This document shows, one piece after another, positions 13,974 through 22,423 of a stretch of 24,874 nt of DNA (the first letter of the stretch is position 1; every line of letters starts with the position of its first letter). Made by a program: the position numbers and the translations under genes. The stretch comes from a virus. The notes beneath the pieces were generated by a model. That model was given only the letters and a program-made list of their open reading frames with translations, made no database searches and had not been told where the DNA came from. The stretch covers positions 1-24,874 of IMG/VR virus record IMGVR_UViG_3300046001_009212; one strand, 5' to 3'.

Positions 13974-15508
13974 CAATTAAGTCGGATATTGCTGTTAAGT
14001 ATTTTTTCTAATGAATTATTTAATTCTTCAAGAATTTTATCAGCGTTAGAACCGTCTTGTGTTATAGGTACTGGAGGTAATCCTGGGTATGAGTGTGTAT
14101 GTGTTAATAGGAATCTAACAATCATATCAATCAACTCTAATAACTCTTCTCCTCTAACCATACTTGATGTATTGGGCATTATATCGTTGGCAAATTTTTC
14201 AGAAGAAATACCATAAAGAGTGTTAGCAAAATTAATTCTTTCTTTACCAGGTATTTGAGAATTATGAGATAATAAAAATACTTTACTACTACCTAACGCA
14301 CCATATGAAGATTCGGCATTAACATATTTAAATTGAGGAACAACTTTTTTAATTGGTGTTCGTGGAATACCAACTTTATTTTTTGAGTAAATTAAACCGG
14401 ACCCACCTTTAAGTGCGGGACTAAGTTTAATACCTCGGTATATTTCACTAACATTATTGACAACCGCACTATTTGCAAACGCCCCTTCATCTGTTGATGG
14501 TACCAATAATGAGTACATAGCTTTACTTGGTCTATAAAACATAGGGAATTTATTATTATCATTGTTATCAGGAAATAATTGTACACCACTTTCAGTAACA
14601 TTAGTTTTATTACAAGTTTTAATAAAATCATTAATAAAATTAATAGTCTCTAATTTTGATAACGCCATAAATGGTACTGTCGCAACTAATTTTTTTAAAT
14701 TTTCAGATACTACGCTGGTTAAAGTTAAATTTTTTGAATTTGTTGTGGAGTCTGCTTTTAATTGGTATAAATAAACCGCCCCTGTAAATTTATCTAAAAG
14801 GTTTTCAGGGTTAATAACAACCCATTCAATTAAATATTTTGTAAGAACCACATCTTCTTTTAGTTCATAATAAACTTTGGGAGATAATTCTTCTTTTGTA
14901 GATTGAAATTTACTAAGTTGTAAAAACCCTCTTTGTTGATTTGCAACAGGAATAACATTTTCTTTTAAATATTGACCTTTAAATTTACCCGCTCTTAATA
15001 AAACTTCATTTTCTTTTACAATAAGGTCAGCACTACCTCTACCTAAAATTGCATTATCTCCAGGTTGGGGAAATACACCTTCATGAACACTATTATCAGT
15101 ATAGGAACCATCTTGATTTTTTAATGGTTTTGGGTTTTTAATTTGCGTACCCGTACCTGTGAATTTATTACCACCATAATAAAATTCTTTAAAGGTTGCT
15201 GTTGGAGTTGAAAAAGTGTTTTGAACATAATATTGATTTTGATATTTAAAATCTTTGTTCATAAAAATAACTTGGACTAATTCATCTACTTTAGGTATTG
15301 CGTAAACAAAATACGGTAATAAAGTATTAAAGACTAAAGGGTCTCTTGAAGTCCAAATATCTTTCTCTTCATTCCATGGTGGGTCAGTGACACTTTTTAA
15401 AATATCATCTATGTTATCTATTAGTCTAATACCTCTAATCCTACCTAACATCATAGGGTCTTCAGTATTTAATACTTTACATTGGAAAAATATTGAATTA
15501 TCAGCCAT
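13973..15508 (-). CDS. Baseplate/spike protein with OB-fold, gp5-like
   Basis: This 511-residue protein begins with FFQCKVLNTEDPMMLGRIRG, the usual start of the gp5/gpV OB-fold of contractile tail spikes (rc.n..DP..lGRvRv). FVYAIPKVDELVQVIF and YYVQNTFSTP follow as further OB strands. GDNAILGRGSADLIVKENEV then LLRAGKFKG resembles the repeated-strand region after the OB-fold. Near the C-terminus is LLTHTHSYPGLPP (His470 and His472), similar to the HxH motif of phage spikes that can hold a metal ion. I see no lysozyme domain, unlike T4 gp5. It probably forms part of the baseplate hub or spike. It overlaps the upstream small gene by 8 nt. Confidence 0.82.
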   Translation of the reverse strand: MADNSIFFQCKVLNTEDPMMLGRIRGIRLIDNIDDILKSVTDPPWNEEKDIWTSRDPLVFNTLLPYFVYAIPKVDELVQVIFMNKDFKYQNQYYVQNTFSTPTATFKEFYYGGNKFTGTGTQIKNPKPLKNQDGSYTDNSVHEGVFPQPGDNAILGRGSADLIVKENEVLLRAGKFKGQYLKENVIPVANQQRGFLQLSKFQSTKEELSPKVYYELKEDVVLTKYLIEWVVINPENLLDKFTGAVYLYQLKADSTTNSKNLTLTSVVSENLKKLVATVPFMALSKLETINFINDFIKTCNKTNVTESGVQLFPDNNDNNKFPMFYRPSKAMYSLLVPSTDEGAFANSAVVNNVSEIYRGIKLSPALKGGSGLIYSKNKVGIPRTPIKKVVPQFKYVNAESSYGALGSSKVFLLSHNSQIPGKERINFANTLYGISSEKFANDIMPNTSSMVRGEELLELIDMIVRFLLTHTHSYPGLPPVPITQDGSNADKILEELNNSLEKILNSNIRLN

Positions 15509-15710
15509 TATTTCTTTCTTGGTATGCTTTTAACACATTATTATACAATTCTTCAAGTTTATCTAAATAAAGAGTTGTATTAATGATTGTTTGTTTAGTG
15601 GTTTCAAAATCTGATGATAATAAATCCATAAATTCAACTAACTTATTGTTAGGTAAAGTTTTTAAATTTTTTTGTTCGTTAATTATATTTTCAAATTCTT
15701 CGTTTTTCAT
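15501..15710 (-). CDS. Small coiled-coil protein in baseplate operon
   Basis: This 69-residue, fully helical, charged protein (FENIINEQKNLKTLPNNKLV, then a LDKLEELYNNVLKAY heptad-like region) has no recognised family. It is tightly packed: it starts 1 nt after the stop of the 693-residue gene and its end overlaps the baseplate gene start by 8 nt, suggesting coupled translation. It may be a chaperone or small baseplate part; this is from context only. Confidence 0.75.
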   Translation of the reverse strand: MKNEEFENIINEQKNLKTLPNNKLVEFMDLLSSDFETTKQTIINTTLYLDKLEELYNNVLKAYQERNNG

Positions 15711-15711
15711 A

Positions 15712-17793
15712 TTACATAAATTTTCCTGTTTGAGTAGCTAATCCAACAGTGTATACTTTACCATCTTCTGTTATGTTTGACGCCACTGATTTATTTGACG
15801 AAGAATTAAATTGTAACATCAAATTTGGACTACCATCGGGCATAGGTCCTGTTGGCATACCTGACGATTGTAACGCTTGTATTGTTTTCATGGTCATTTG
15901 TGTTGCGGATATACCAGGTAATGACCCTGCCAATGCTAAAAGTGGTAATGGTATTTCAGGTTGAGCAGTAGGTATAAGTTGTCCAATTGTTGTAAGTAAT
16001 AATAAAATATTATCTAATAAATTTTTACATTTTCTGTAATCATCAATTAATTGGGAAATAAGTAATGCAATTTGAATTAATCGTAAAATCATTGCGATTT
16101 TTTTTCCGTATCTTTCTTTAACAAGGTCAATAACTATTTCAGACATTAAATTAATAATCTCTTTTTTTAATATTTCAAATAACGCTTTTAAAAATTCTGA
16201 ATTAACTCTTGATATTACTTGTATTGAAAATGATTTGTATACTTTTAAAAAATCAGACGCATTTGTTACAACATTACTATTTGGTTGATTAACATTTGCT
16301 CCTGTGTTACCAATAGTGTTTACCGATTGTGTCGCAGTGTTTGCACTTGTAATTGCCTGATTATATGTGTATGTTGCCCCTGATTGAACTACGGATAATA
16401 ATGTGTATAGAGGTAATAATACTTTTGGGCTTAACACACTGGCTGCAACTGCTAACGGTATTTGTTTAATAATATTAGTGTTTATTGAAACTTTAACATC
16501 AAAATTTGCAGGAATGGCAAGTTTCCATTCTGGATTTTCAGAAATAGAATCTATCATTTGTTCAACAAATGCAACTTGTTGTGCAACCGTCTTCCCTGTT
16601 GACTCTCTAAATTCAATTAATTGACTAATAAGTGATTCACTATCGACAGGTAATTTAATATTATTACAGTCTTCAAATTCCATCACACCATTCTGAATGT
16701 TAGAAATTTTAACTTGAATATTTCTTAAATCAACTTCAGTTAATTCATAAAAACTATCATCAACACCATCTAATTCAGCGATTTTAGCTACCCCACTAAC
16801 ATCAATTTCTCTTCTATTATCAAAACATAATCCTAAAATTCTTTGTATTAATAATTCAAATTTAGTTGATTGCTCTAATTGTCCAAATCCTGCTTGTAGA
16901 TTAATACTAACCGCTCCTGAAATAAGGTTTATAAGATTTGCGGTAATATCAACATTATCTACTAATTTGATAGAACTATAATAATCAGATAAAAATTCTC
17001 CGACTTGGTTACCAACATTACCTGAATCATTTGTACGATTAAGTAATATAACTCTGTAATAATCTCCGGTAACTCCAAAACTATTTGTATTTGAATATTG
17101 GACATCAAATAAATTTTGACCTGATTTACCTAAATAATTTTGACCATTAATATCACTAAAAGACCTACCTTGATTATTTTGAGTCATCAAAGTATAAAGT
17201 TGTTTGTTCATTGGAAATGCTACATCACCACCATACGGTTTAAATTTTGAATCTGCTGAAGGTTGTTCTTTTTCGTAAAAAATTTTACCAAAATCAGTCT
17301 CAGGAGATTGTTTTAAATTTGAAAAAAGGTCAATTGAACTAACAGGTATGTAAATACCATCGGCTTGCGGTAACAAAGCCATTGGTGTTGATTGTAATGT
17401 CGCAGGGTCAGTTCCTTGAAATGTTTGTTCTATTGAACATCCTAAAGCCTTAATTGTTTCTTCTTTAACAATACCAGCAAGTTTTGGTTCTATTATGGCG
17501 GCAATCTCCAACATTTTTTTTTGTATAAATGAAGAAGTACCTGACCCAGAACCTTTAAGTTGATTTACAAATGCCAACATTTGGGACATTGAATTAGGTG
17601 GCTCCCTTTGAAATCTTTTTTGTTGGTCTTTAATCTTATTTAATTGTGTAGTTAACTGTGTTGTAGATTTTGTAGCAGAATTAGCGGCATTTTTAACTAA
17701 ATCCTTTCCAGCAGTAGAAACTTCTAAATAAGTTTTTGCTGATTGGATTTTACTTTGAATGGATTCCGCTGCCGAGTTAATATCTAATTCCAT
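15712..17793 (-). CDS. Large virion protein, unrecognised (baseplate region)
   Basis: This is a 693-residue protein that I cannot assign. The N-terminal ~120 residues are helical and coiled-coil like (AKTYLEVSTAGKDLVKNAAN, then KIKDQQKRFQRE). The middle is mixed alpha/beta with GDYYRVILLNRTND and EFEDCNNIKLPVDSESL. The C-terminal third has strongly hydrophobic helices at about 567-584 (IAMILRLIQIALLISQLI) and 596-610 (NILLLLTTIGQLIP), a Pro/Gly-rich LPLLALAGSLPGIS, and a polar tail. The size, coiled coil and buried hydrophobic helices could fit a baseplate wedge protein or a tape-measure-like protein with membrane-active segments. It lies between a small unknown gene and the baseplate genes and has no separate promoter. 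Confidence 0.8.
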   Translation of the reverse strand: MELDINSAAESIQSKIQSAKTYLEVSTAGKDLVKNAANSATKSTTQLTTQLNKIKDQQKRFQREPPNSMSQMLAFVNQLKGSGSGTSSFIQKKMLEIAAIIEPKLAGIVKEETIKALGCSIEQTFQGTDPATLQSTPMALLPQADGIYIPVSSIDLFSNLKQSPETDFGKIFYEKEQPSADSKFKPYGGDVAFPMNKQLYTLMTQNNQGRSFSDINGQNYLGKSGQNLFDVQYSNTNSFGVTGDYYRVILLNRTNDSGNVGNQVGEFLSDYYSSIKLVDNVDITANLINLISGAVSINLQAGFGQLEQSTKFELLIQRILGLCFDNRREIDVSGVAKIAELDGVDDSFYELTEVDLRNIQVKISNIQNGVMEFEDCNNIKLPVDSESLISQLIEFRESTGKTVAQQVAFVEQMIDSISENPEWKLAIPANFDVKVSINTNIIKQIPLAVAASVLSPKVLLPLYTLLSVVQSGATYTYNQAITSANTATQSVNTIGNTGANVNQPNSNVVTNASDFLKVYKSFSIQVISRVNSEFLKALFEILKKEIINLMSEIVIDLVKERYGKKIAMILRLIQIALLISQLIDDYRKCKNLLDNILLLLTTIGQLIPTAQPEIPLPLLALAGSLPGISATQMTMKTIQALQSSGMPTGPMPDGSPNLMLQFNSSSNKSVASNITEDGKVYTVGLATQTGKFM

Positions 17794-17796
17794 ATA

Positions 17797-18162
17797 TTAT
17801 CTCATTCTGTAAGTTTCTTCGTCATTTGAAACATCTTTATCTATTAGATTTTGAATTATATCATCATCTAAATCTGCCATTGAGAATGATTCAGTATTAT
17901 TATTACTTTTTTCCCAAATTCCTGATTGAAGTTTTGAAAGACTAATTTTCTTTTCAACACAATCATTAACTATTTTTTGTTGTTTTTCAATGACAGGACC
18001 AATAGTGGTCATATCTGCAGGGTCTTTTAACATAGATAACATTTTATTTTGTATTCTAATTGCAGTCTGTCTTTGTTCTACAAGTTCATTGTAGATTTCT
18101 TGCATTAAAGATAATATTGAATCTTTAGTAAAATTAATTTCTTTTCTTTGAGGTCTAGGCAT
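17797..18162 (-). CDS. Small helical structural-operon protein, unknown
   Basis: This is a 121-residue helical protein with a central coiled-coil region (LSLMQEIYNELVEQRQTAIR, then KMLSMLKDPADM) and an acidic C-terminus (MADLDDDIIQNLIDKDVSND). No family is recognised. It ends 3 nt before the 693-residue gene and starts 19 nt after the sigma gene stop, with a late-type motif in that gap. It is therefore the first gene of the probable late virion block. It may assist baseplate or tail assembly, but that is from position only. Confidence 0.75.
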   Translation of the reverse strand: MPRPQRKEINFTKDSILSLMQEIYNELVEQRQTAIRIQNKMLSMLKDPADMTTIGPVIEKQQKIVNDCVEKKISLSKLQSGIWEKSNNNTESFSMADLDDDIIQNLIDKDVSNDEETYRMR

Positions 18163-18166
18163 AACT

Positions 18167-18174
18167 ATAAATAC
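18167..18174 (-). promoter_or_regulatory. Candidate late promoter motif GTATTTAT (minus)
   Basis: Read on the minus strand, GTATTTAT ends 4 nt before the ATG at 18162. It lies exactly between the sigma gene and the virion block, where a switch from middle to late transcription would be expected. The spacing is shorter than at other sites, so the transcript would be nearly leaderless. Confidence 0.45.
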
Positions 18175-18181
18175 TTTTCTA

Positions 18182-18928
18182 TTAGTTTTTCATTTTAATT
18201 TGAATAATCATGTACAATTTTTTAAATCTTTTAATAGAACTTCTAATTTCTTTAGTGCTTAAATTTGTCATTTCTCTTAAAGAAAGTAGAATAACATTTT
18301 TATTAAATTTGTTATTATCCGCTCCTGAAAATATTGTTTCATAATTATCAAATAAATCAACAAGGGCATATCCTAATTTTCGTTCATTCTCATTTAAATT
18401 TTCTAATTCAATAAAATCTTTTAATTCTTTTAAATATTCATTGATGACGACTTGAGTTTCCACAATATCATCATCAATTCTATAACTCATATCAGCTCTT
18501 TCTTCTAAACTAGCCGAAATATCTTCGTATGAAATTTTTCTATTTGTTTCTTTTTGGTCTTTAATTATTTGACCCATCAAATAATTTTTACAAATAGTAC
18601 CAAAATAAGAATAGGCCTTTTTATTCTTATCTGGTTTAAATTTATCAACCTTTGTCATTAAAAAAGAATGAGTGTCGGTGTGAATTTCAGTAAAGTCCAT
18701 ATCTTTACGATATAATTTATATCGTCGTATGATGGATGAAATCATCTTATCGAGAGGGCCTCTTAAAAATTCGTTATAAATTTTATTTTTATCTTGTGAA
18801 CTTTCAGCAATTAAAAAATTTCTAACCGCTTCTTCTTCTCTTACATCAAAATAATTTAAATTGACTGGCTTTCTCCCCCTTTTTTTAGATAAAACATCTT
18901 CTGTCGTTGCAGATAGAGTTTCTTGCAT
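18182..18928 (-). CDS. 55: Late-transcription sigma factor, gp55-like
   Basis: This 248-residue protein resembles the T4-type gp55 family, small sigma factors that direct host RNA polymerase to phage late promoters with the sliding clamp. The sequence shows a basic KKRGRKP near residue 15, YFDVREEEAVRNFLIA (26-41), a helical region with IIRRYKLY and DFTEIHTDTHSFLMTKVDKF, and KKAYSYFGTICKNYLMGQI (103-121), the region-2-like core that contacts the polymerase and -10 DNA. The C-terminal LSLREMTNLSTKEIRSSIKR may be a helix-turn-helix-like segment. It follows directly on the GT2 gene stop and precedes the virion block. Family call is good; promoter specificity is inferred. Confidence 0.88.
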   Translation of the reverse strand: MQETLSATTEDVLSKKRGRKPVNLNYFDVREEEAVRNFLIAESSQDKNKIYNEFLRGPLDKMISSIIRRYKLYRKDMDFTEIHTDTHSFLMTKVDKFKPDKNKKAYSYFGTICKNYLMGQIIKDQKETNRKISYEDISASLEERADMSYRIDDDIVETQVVINEYLKELKDFIELENLNENERKLGYALVDLFDNYETIFSGADNNKFNKNVILLSLREMTNLSTKEIRSSIKRFKKLYMIIQIKMKN

Positions 18929-19735
18929 TTATACATTTTCAGATTGATATTTTATGACTCTATCGTCAGTGAAAAAATATTCTTTTTTTGCGGTTTGAAT
19001 CCAAAATTTAACTTCATCTTCAACCATTCTTTCATCACCATTTTTGTAATTCCAAAAAATTGAACCTTCTCTTAAATTAACATGTTTGTATCCAAGTTTT
19101 GGTATTGTCATAATAGATACTGAATTGTAAGTAAGTCTTAATAAAAACTCATAAATAAATGTAAGTTTCATTGAGGATTTAAACCCTCCAAAGTCTTCAA
19201 TAATTTCTTTTTTAAATACGGAACCCGCTGTTTGGAAATTTTGATAATCTTGTAATGTTTCATTAGTTAAAAATCCCATCTCTTGTGTAAAGTTTGCAGC
19301 GAATGTTGCCTCATTAGTAAATCCTGCGAAAAGACCTTTTTCATCAGTTTCAACCACTACAGGTAAAAACATTTGTGTTTCAGGGTAAGCTTCAGAATAT
19401 GTTTTAACATTTTTAAACCAAATAGACGAATATTCGTCATCAAATTCAAAAAGGGATACCCAAGTACTCTTTGCGTTTTTTATTCCATAATTCACTTGTT
19501 CACAATAGTTAGGAGCTTCTCCCCATGGTAATTTAGATACTTGTAAATCGCCAAAATCATAATTGTTAAGATGATTAACTAATGATTCTTCATTAGTGTG
19601 TACAATGATTAACTCTTCAAAACCAACTTGTTGAGTTTTAAGAGATGATATTGCCTTTTCAAAATAGTCCTCAAAGTTTTTTGCTTTTGAGGATTTAATT
19701 GGTAGTATAACCGAAAGTGATAATTTATTGCTCAT
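18929..19735 (-). CDS. Glycosyltransferase, GT-A (GT2-like)
   Basis: This 268-residue protein has a GT-A start LSLSVILPIKSSKAKNFEDY, then AISSLKTQQVGFEELIIVHT, typical of GT2 enzymes that bind a nucleotide-sugar. A DxD-like metal site appears as FEFDDEYSS (98-101 FDDE). QTAGSVFKKEIIEDFGGF and FIYEFLLRLTY fit the acceptor side. There is no membrane segment, so it is cytosolic. Donor and acceptor are unknown. It sits between a GT-B enzyme and the late sigma gene, with 1 nt and 0 nt gaps. The target may be a virion protein, host glycan or DNA base; nothing here decides which. Confidence 0.85.
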   Translation of the reverse strand: MSNKLSLSVILPIKSSKAKNFEDYFEKAISSLKTQQVGFEELIIVHTNEESLVNHLNNYDFGDLQVSKLPWGEAPNYCEQVNYGIKNAKSTWVSLFEFDDEYSSIWFKNVKTYSEAYPETQMFLPVVVETDEKGLFAGFTNEATFAANFTQEMGFLTNETLQDYQNFQTAGSVFKKEIIEDFGGFKSSMKLTFIYEFLLRLTYNSVSIMTIPKLGYKHVNLREGSIFWNYKNGDERMVEDEVKFWIQTAKKEYFFTDDRVIKYQSENV

Positions 19736-19736
19736 A

Positions 19737-20789
19737 TTATTCTTCTGTTTTTGAAATTTGTTGTTCGAATGAATCCGCTCTATTGTTTAAGTAACCACTA
19801 AATAAGGTTACAACTGATGATTCAAATTTATGTTTATCTGAAAATGGTTCCACAGTTTTTTTCATTTCATCAAAAACTTCAGGATTTATATTATCCTCAA
19901 GCCAATTTTGTACATAATCTGCGATAATGTCTGGAAATAATGTTTGGTCTGTAATCCAAATACCATTGTTTTCTGTCATCCAATCAGGAGATAGATTTGG
20001 TACTTTACCAATCACAGGTACATTACATTTCATAGATTCTAATGGGAATGTACCAAACCCACTGTGGTCGTCAATCCAAACACTAACAAAACAATCACTT
20101 AAAGAATTGGCAAATTCTTTTTCAGAAAGACCTCTTAAATCTCTAAATGTGAACCATCTATATTGAGGGAATTTTAAATAAAAAGCTTTAATGATGTTTA
20201 TAGAATCACTTTGTTCTTTAGTGTGAATACCAATAATTGGCATTGGGGGTGTTGATTTTGGTTTAAAAAATTCTGTGATATACGGCTCAATAATATCAAA
20301 AGACGCTTGTCTCATAATTCTTTCCGCATATTCTTTTTGTTTGTTTGATGTTGTTAAACATTTCATAAACCCAAATTGAGACCATGATTGTCCTGGTTGT
20401 AATGTTTCTAACATATGTGCGTATTGTTGATTAAATACAATTTTTGCACAAGGTAATTGTTTTACTTGGTCCATTACGTACCCAAAAATTTCAGGTATGA
20501 TTAAAAAATCTTCAGGTGAGATTTCTAAATTTTGTCCCTCAATAGCTCTATGAGGTAAAGACATATATTCCTCATTTAACCAAGCAGCGACACCAGCGTA
20601 TTCTGCCTTTTCGTGTAATATGATTGGATTAAATCCGTTGTCTTTTAATGTTTTTGCCATTTGGTAAATAAGTCTGATAGAAGCCTTTGCGTTACCTTTA
20701 GTATCTTGTACTAAAAAATATATCCTTGCTTGTTTATCTCTTAATACTTGGATGGAGTTTAATACTTTTTCTTGAATTGTGTTTTCCAT
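19737..20789 (-). CDS. Glycosyltransferase, GT-B (GT4-like)
   Basis: This 350-residue protein has a GT-B layout. An N-terminal Rossmann half begins ARIYFLVQDTKGNAKASIRL. A linker leads to the C-terminal half with MPIIGIHTKEQSDSINIIKA and the donor-binding motif DHSGFGTFPLESMKCNVPVI (Glu251 in the GxxxxPLE position). That motif matches the G.G..plEAMacG.PVI pattern of GT4-like enzymes. It has no signal or membrane segment. It is 4 nt downstream of a small unknown gene and 1 nt upstream of the GT2 gene, so the two enzymes are likely co-expressed and may act in sequence. Substrate is unknown. Confidence 0.86.
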   Translation of the reverse strand: MENTIQEKVLNSIQVLRDKQARIYFLVQDTKGNAKASIRLIYQMAKTLKDNGFNPIILHEKAEYAGVAAWLNEEYMSLPHRAIEGQNLEISPEDFLIIPEIFGYVMDQVKQLPCAKIVFNQQYAHMLETLQPGQSWSQFGFMKCLTTSNKQKEYAERIMRQASFDIIEPYITEFFKPKSTPPMPIIGIHTKEQSDSINIIKAFYLKFPQYRWFTFRDLRGLSEKEFANSLSDCFVSVWIDDHSGFGTFPLESMKCNVPVIGKVPNLSPDWMTENNGIWITDQTLFPDIIADYVQNWLEDNINPEVFDEMKKTVEPFSDKHKFESSVVTLFSGYLNNRADSFEQQISKTEE

Positions 20790-20793
20790 ATTA

Positions 20794-21075
20794 TTAATAA
20801 TGATTGATTAATTTTTTATTTAAAAGACTATTAAATGCTATTCTAAAGGGAATACTTGTGTTTGAACTACCTTTCATCCCTAATTTTTCATCAACAGTGT
20901 CTTGTTCAGTTAAGATTGTTTCTAATAACATTTTTACCATATCAAATTTGATAATGTTAATTTTTATTTCTGTCTCTCCTGATAAAGTTTCAGGTATTTC
21001 CTTGTCTGACATGTCAAGGTATTGTTCAATTACATCTAAATCAATGTAATAATTTTCTCCTAATACACTTATCAT
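20794..21075 (-). CDS. Small unknown protein in sugar operon
   Basis: This is a 93-residue acidic protein of unknown function. It begins MISVLGENYYIDLDVIEQYL and has a central strand EIKINIIKFDMVKMLLETIL and a polar C-terminus. There are no obvious catalytic motifs. Its start overlaps the stop of the HAD-like gene by 4 nt (ATGA), so the two are probably translationally coupled and may work together. It could be a small partner or regulator, but that is inference. Confidence 0.75.
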   Translation of the reverse strand: MISVLGENYYIDLDVIEQYLDMSDKEIPETLSGETEIKINIIKFDMVKMLLETILTEQDTVDEKLGMKGSSNTSIPFRIAFNSLLNKKLINHY

Positions 21076-21668
21076 ATTATTTCTTCTATTTTTAATTTGA
21101 GTTCTTTAATCTTTGATATTGAATACTCTGTTTTTATATCTGAGTTATAAGATGTGTCATATTTAACAATGATTTTATCCTCAGGATGGTTTAATAATAG
21201 TTTAGGATTTGCTGTAAGTAAAATGTCTACTGAATTCCAAAGTAAATTAATTGTACTTTCACTATAAAATCTAACAGATTCAATCAAACATCCAAATTTA
21301 GAAATGAAAAATAAAGTCGCTGGTTTAGATTTTCCAATTTCATCTGAAACAATTACTATTTCGTGATTGTCTCTCATATCTAAATAAAAATCATTTAAGT
21401 CTGACATACTTGAATTTTCTACGGAACCTGAATGTCCAAAAATTTCCATGGTATGTTCTTTGTATAAAAAATTATACAAATCATCTTCATCTTTAAAATT
21501 AAGATGAGAAAGTATATCTAAAGAAGTTAAGTCAGATATTACTTTATACTCAAACTCTTCTTCGTTTTCTTCTTTAAATGGATTATCAATATACCATTTT
21601 TCATACTCTTGTTGAATTTTTTTTAAAGTATCTCTAAGTACACCATTTACCTCAATACCAATTCTCAT
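21072..21668 (-). CDS. HAD-like phosphatase-fold protein with altered catalytic motif
   Basis: This 198-residue protein starts MRIGIEVNGVLRDT, matching the motif I region of HAD hydrolases (D-x-D-G-V-L). The two catalytic Asp positions are Glu6 and Asn8 here. A motif-II-like strand ends IVIVSDEIGKSKPATLFFIS with a Lys in place, and a motif-IV-like segment is WNSVDILLTANPKLL. The fold call is from pattern only. Loss of the nucleophile Asp suggests that it is not a normal phosphatase; it might bind a nucleotide or be regulatory. It overlaps PhoH at its start and the small unknown gene at its end, both by ATGA. Confidence 0.72.
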   Translation of the reverse strand: MRIGIEVNGVLRDTLKKIQQEYEKWYIDNPFKEENEEEFEYKVISDLTSLDILSHLNFKDEDDLYNFLYKEHTMEIFGHSGSVENSSMSDLNDFYLDMRDNHEIVIVSDEIGKSKPATLFFISKFGCLIESVRFYSESTINLLWNSVDILLTANPKLLLNHPEDKIIVKYDTSYNSDIKTEYSISKIKELKLKIEEII

Positions 21669-22405
21669 TCTTCGTATCTTTTTAAGATTTTAGAAATTAA
21701 TGGATTTCTCACAATATCTTCTGGTTTAAATTCAAATACCCCAACATCTTCCATGTCTTGGAATTTTTTAAGAGCATCCCACAATCCTGTTTGGGTTTTA
21801 TCTTTATGTCTATCAAATTGTTCTAAATCTCCTGATATAAAAAACTTGGAGTTAAAACCAATTCGGGTTAATAATAATTTCATTTGACTTGGAGTTGAAT
21901 TTTGAGCTTCTTCAAAAATTAAAATTGAGTTATCAATATTCATTCCTCTCATATAAGCTAACGCAAAAACTTCAATCGCTTCAATATCTTTTAGTTTTTC
22001 TCTTATGTCTTTACCAATAATTTTATTTAAAAGATAATATGAGGGAAAAATATAAGGGTCTAACTTTTCCTCAACCCCACCAGGTAAACTACCTAATTTT
22101 TCTTCAGCTTCTACTGCCGGTCTTACAATAATAATTTTTTCATATGGAGTTGTTGGGTCAATTAATAAGTCCACAGCCGCTTTCATTGCTATGTAACTTT
22201 TACCAACTCCCGCAGGTCCTGAACATATTGTAATTTGATTTGTAGATAACTTATCATAATATGTTTTTTGACTTTCTGATAAAAATTTTTGTTTTGTCTT
22301 TTTAGGGACAATTGAACAAATTAAATCTTTTTTATTGATAGGTTTGTTAGTTGTTTCAGGTGTAGGTGTTGGTTTAGTGTTCTTTGATTTGCTGTATGTC
22401 GCCAT
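21665..22405 (-). CDS. phoH: PhoH-like ATPase
   Basis: This 246-residue P-loop ATPase matches PhoH. It has Walker A GPAGVGKS (63-70), IIIVRPAVEAEEKLGSLPGG, Walker B ILIFEEAQN (161-169; the first acidic residue is Glu), TRIG at 180-183 and SGDLEQFD at 191-198. PhoH proteins are common in marine phages, sometimes linked to phosphate stress and RNA metabolism, but their function is uncertain. The N-terminal ~40 residues are a Thr/Pro/Lys linker. It lies in the sugar/accessory part of the minus-strand operon, overlapping the HAD-like gene by 4 nt. Confidence 0.93.
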   Translation of the reverse strand: MATYSKSKNTKPTPTPETTNKPINKKDLICSIVPKKTKQKFLSESQKTYYDKLSTNQITICSGPAGVGKSYIAMKAAVDLLIDPTTPYEKIIIVRPAVEAEEKLGSLPGGVEEKLDPYIFPSYYLLNKIIGKDIREKLKDIEAIEVFALAYMRGMNIDNSILIFEEAQNSTPSQMKLLLTRIGFNSKFFISGDLEQFDRHKDKTQTGLWDALKKFQDMEDVGVFEFKPEDIVRNPLISKILKRYEE

Positions 22406-22423
22406 TTAAATTATTTTAATTGT

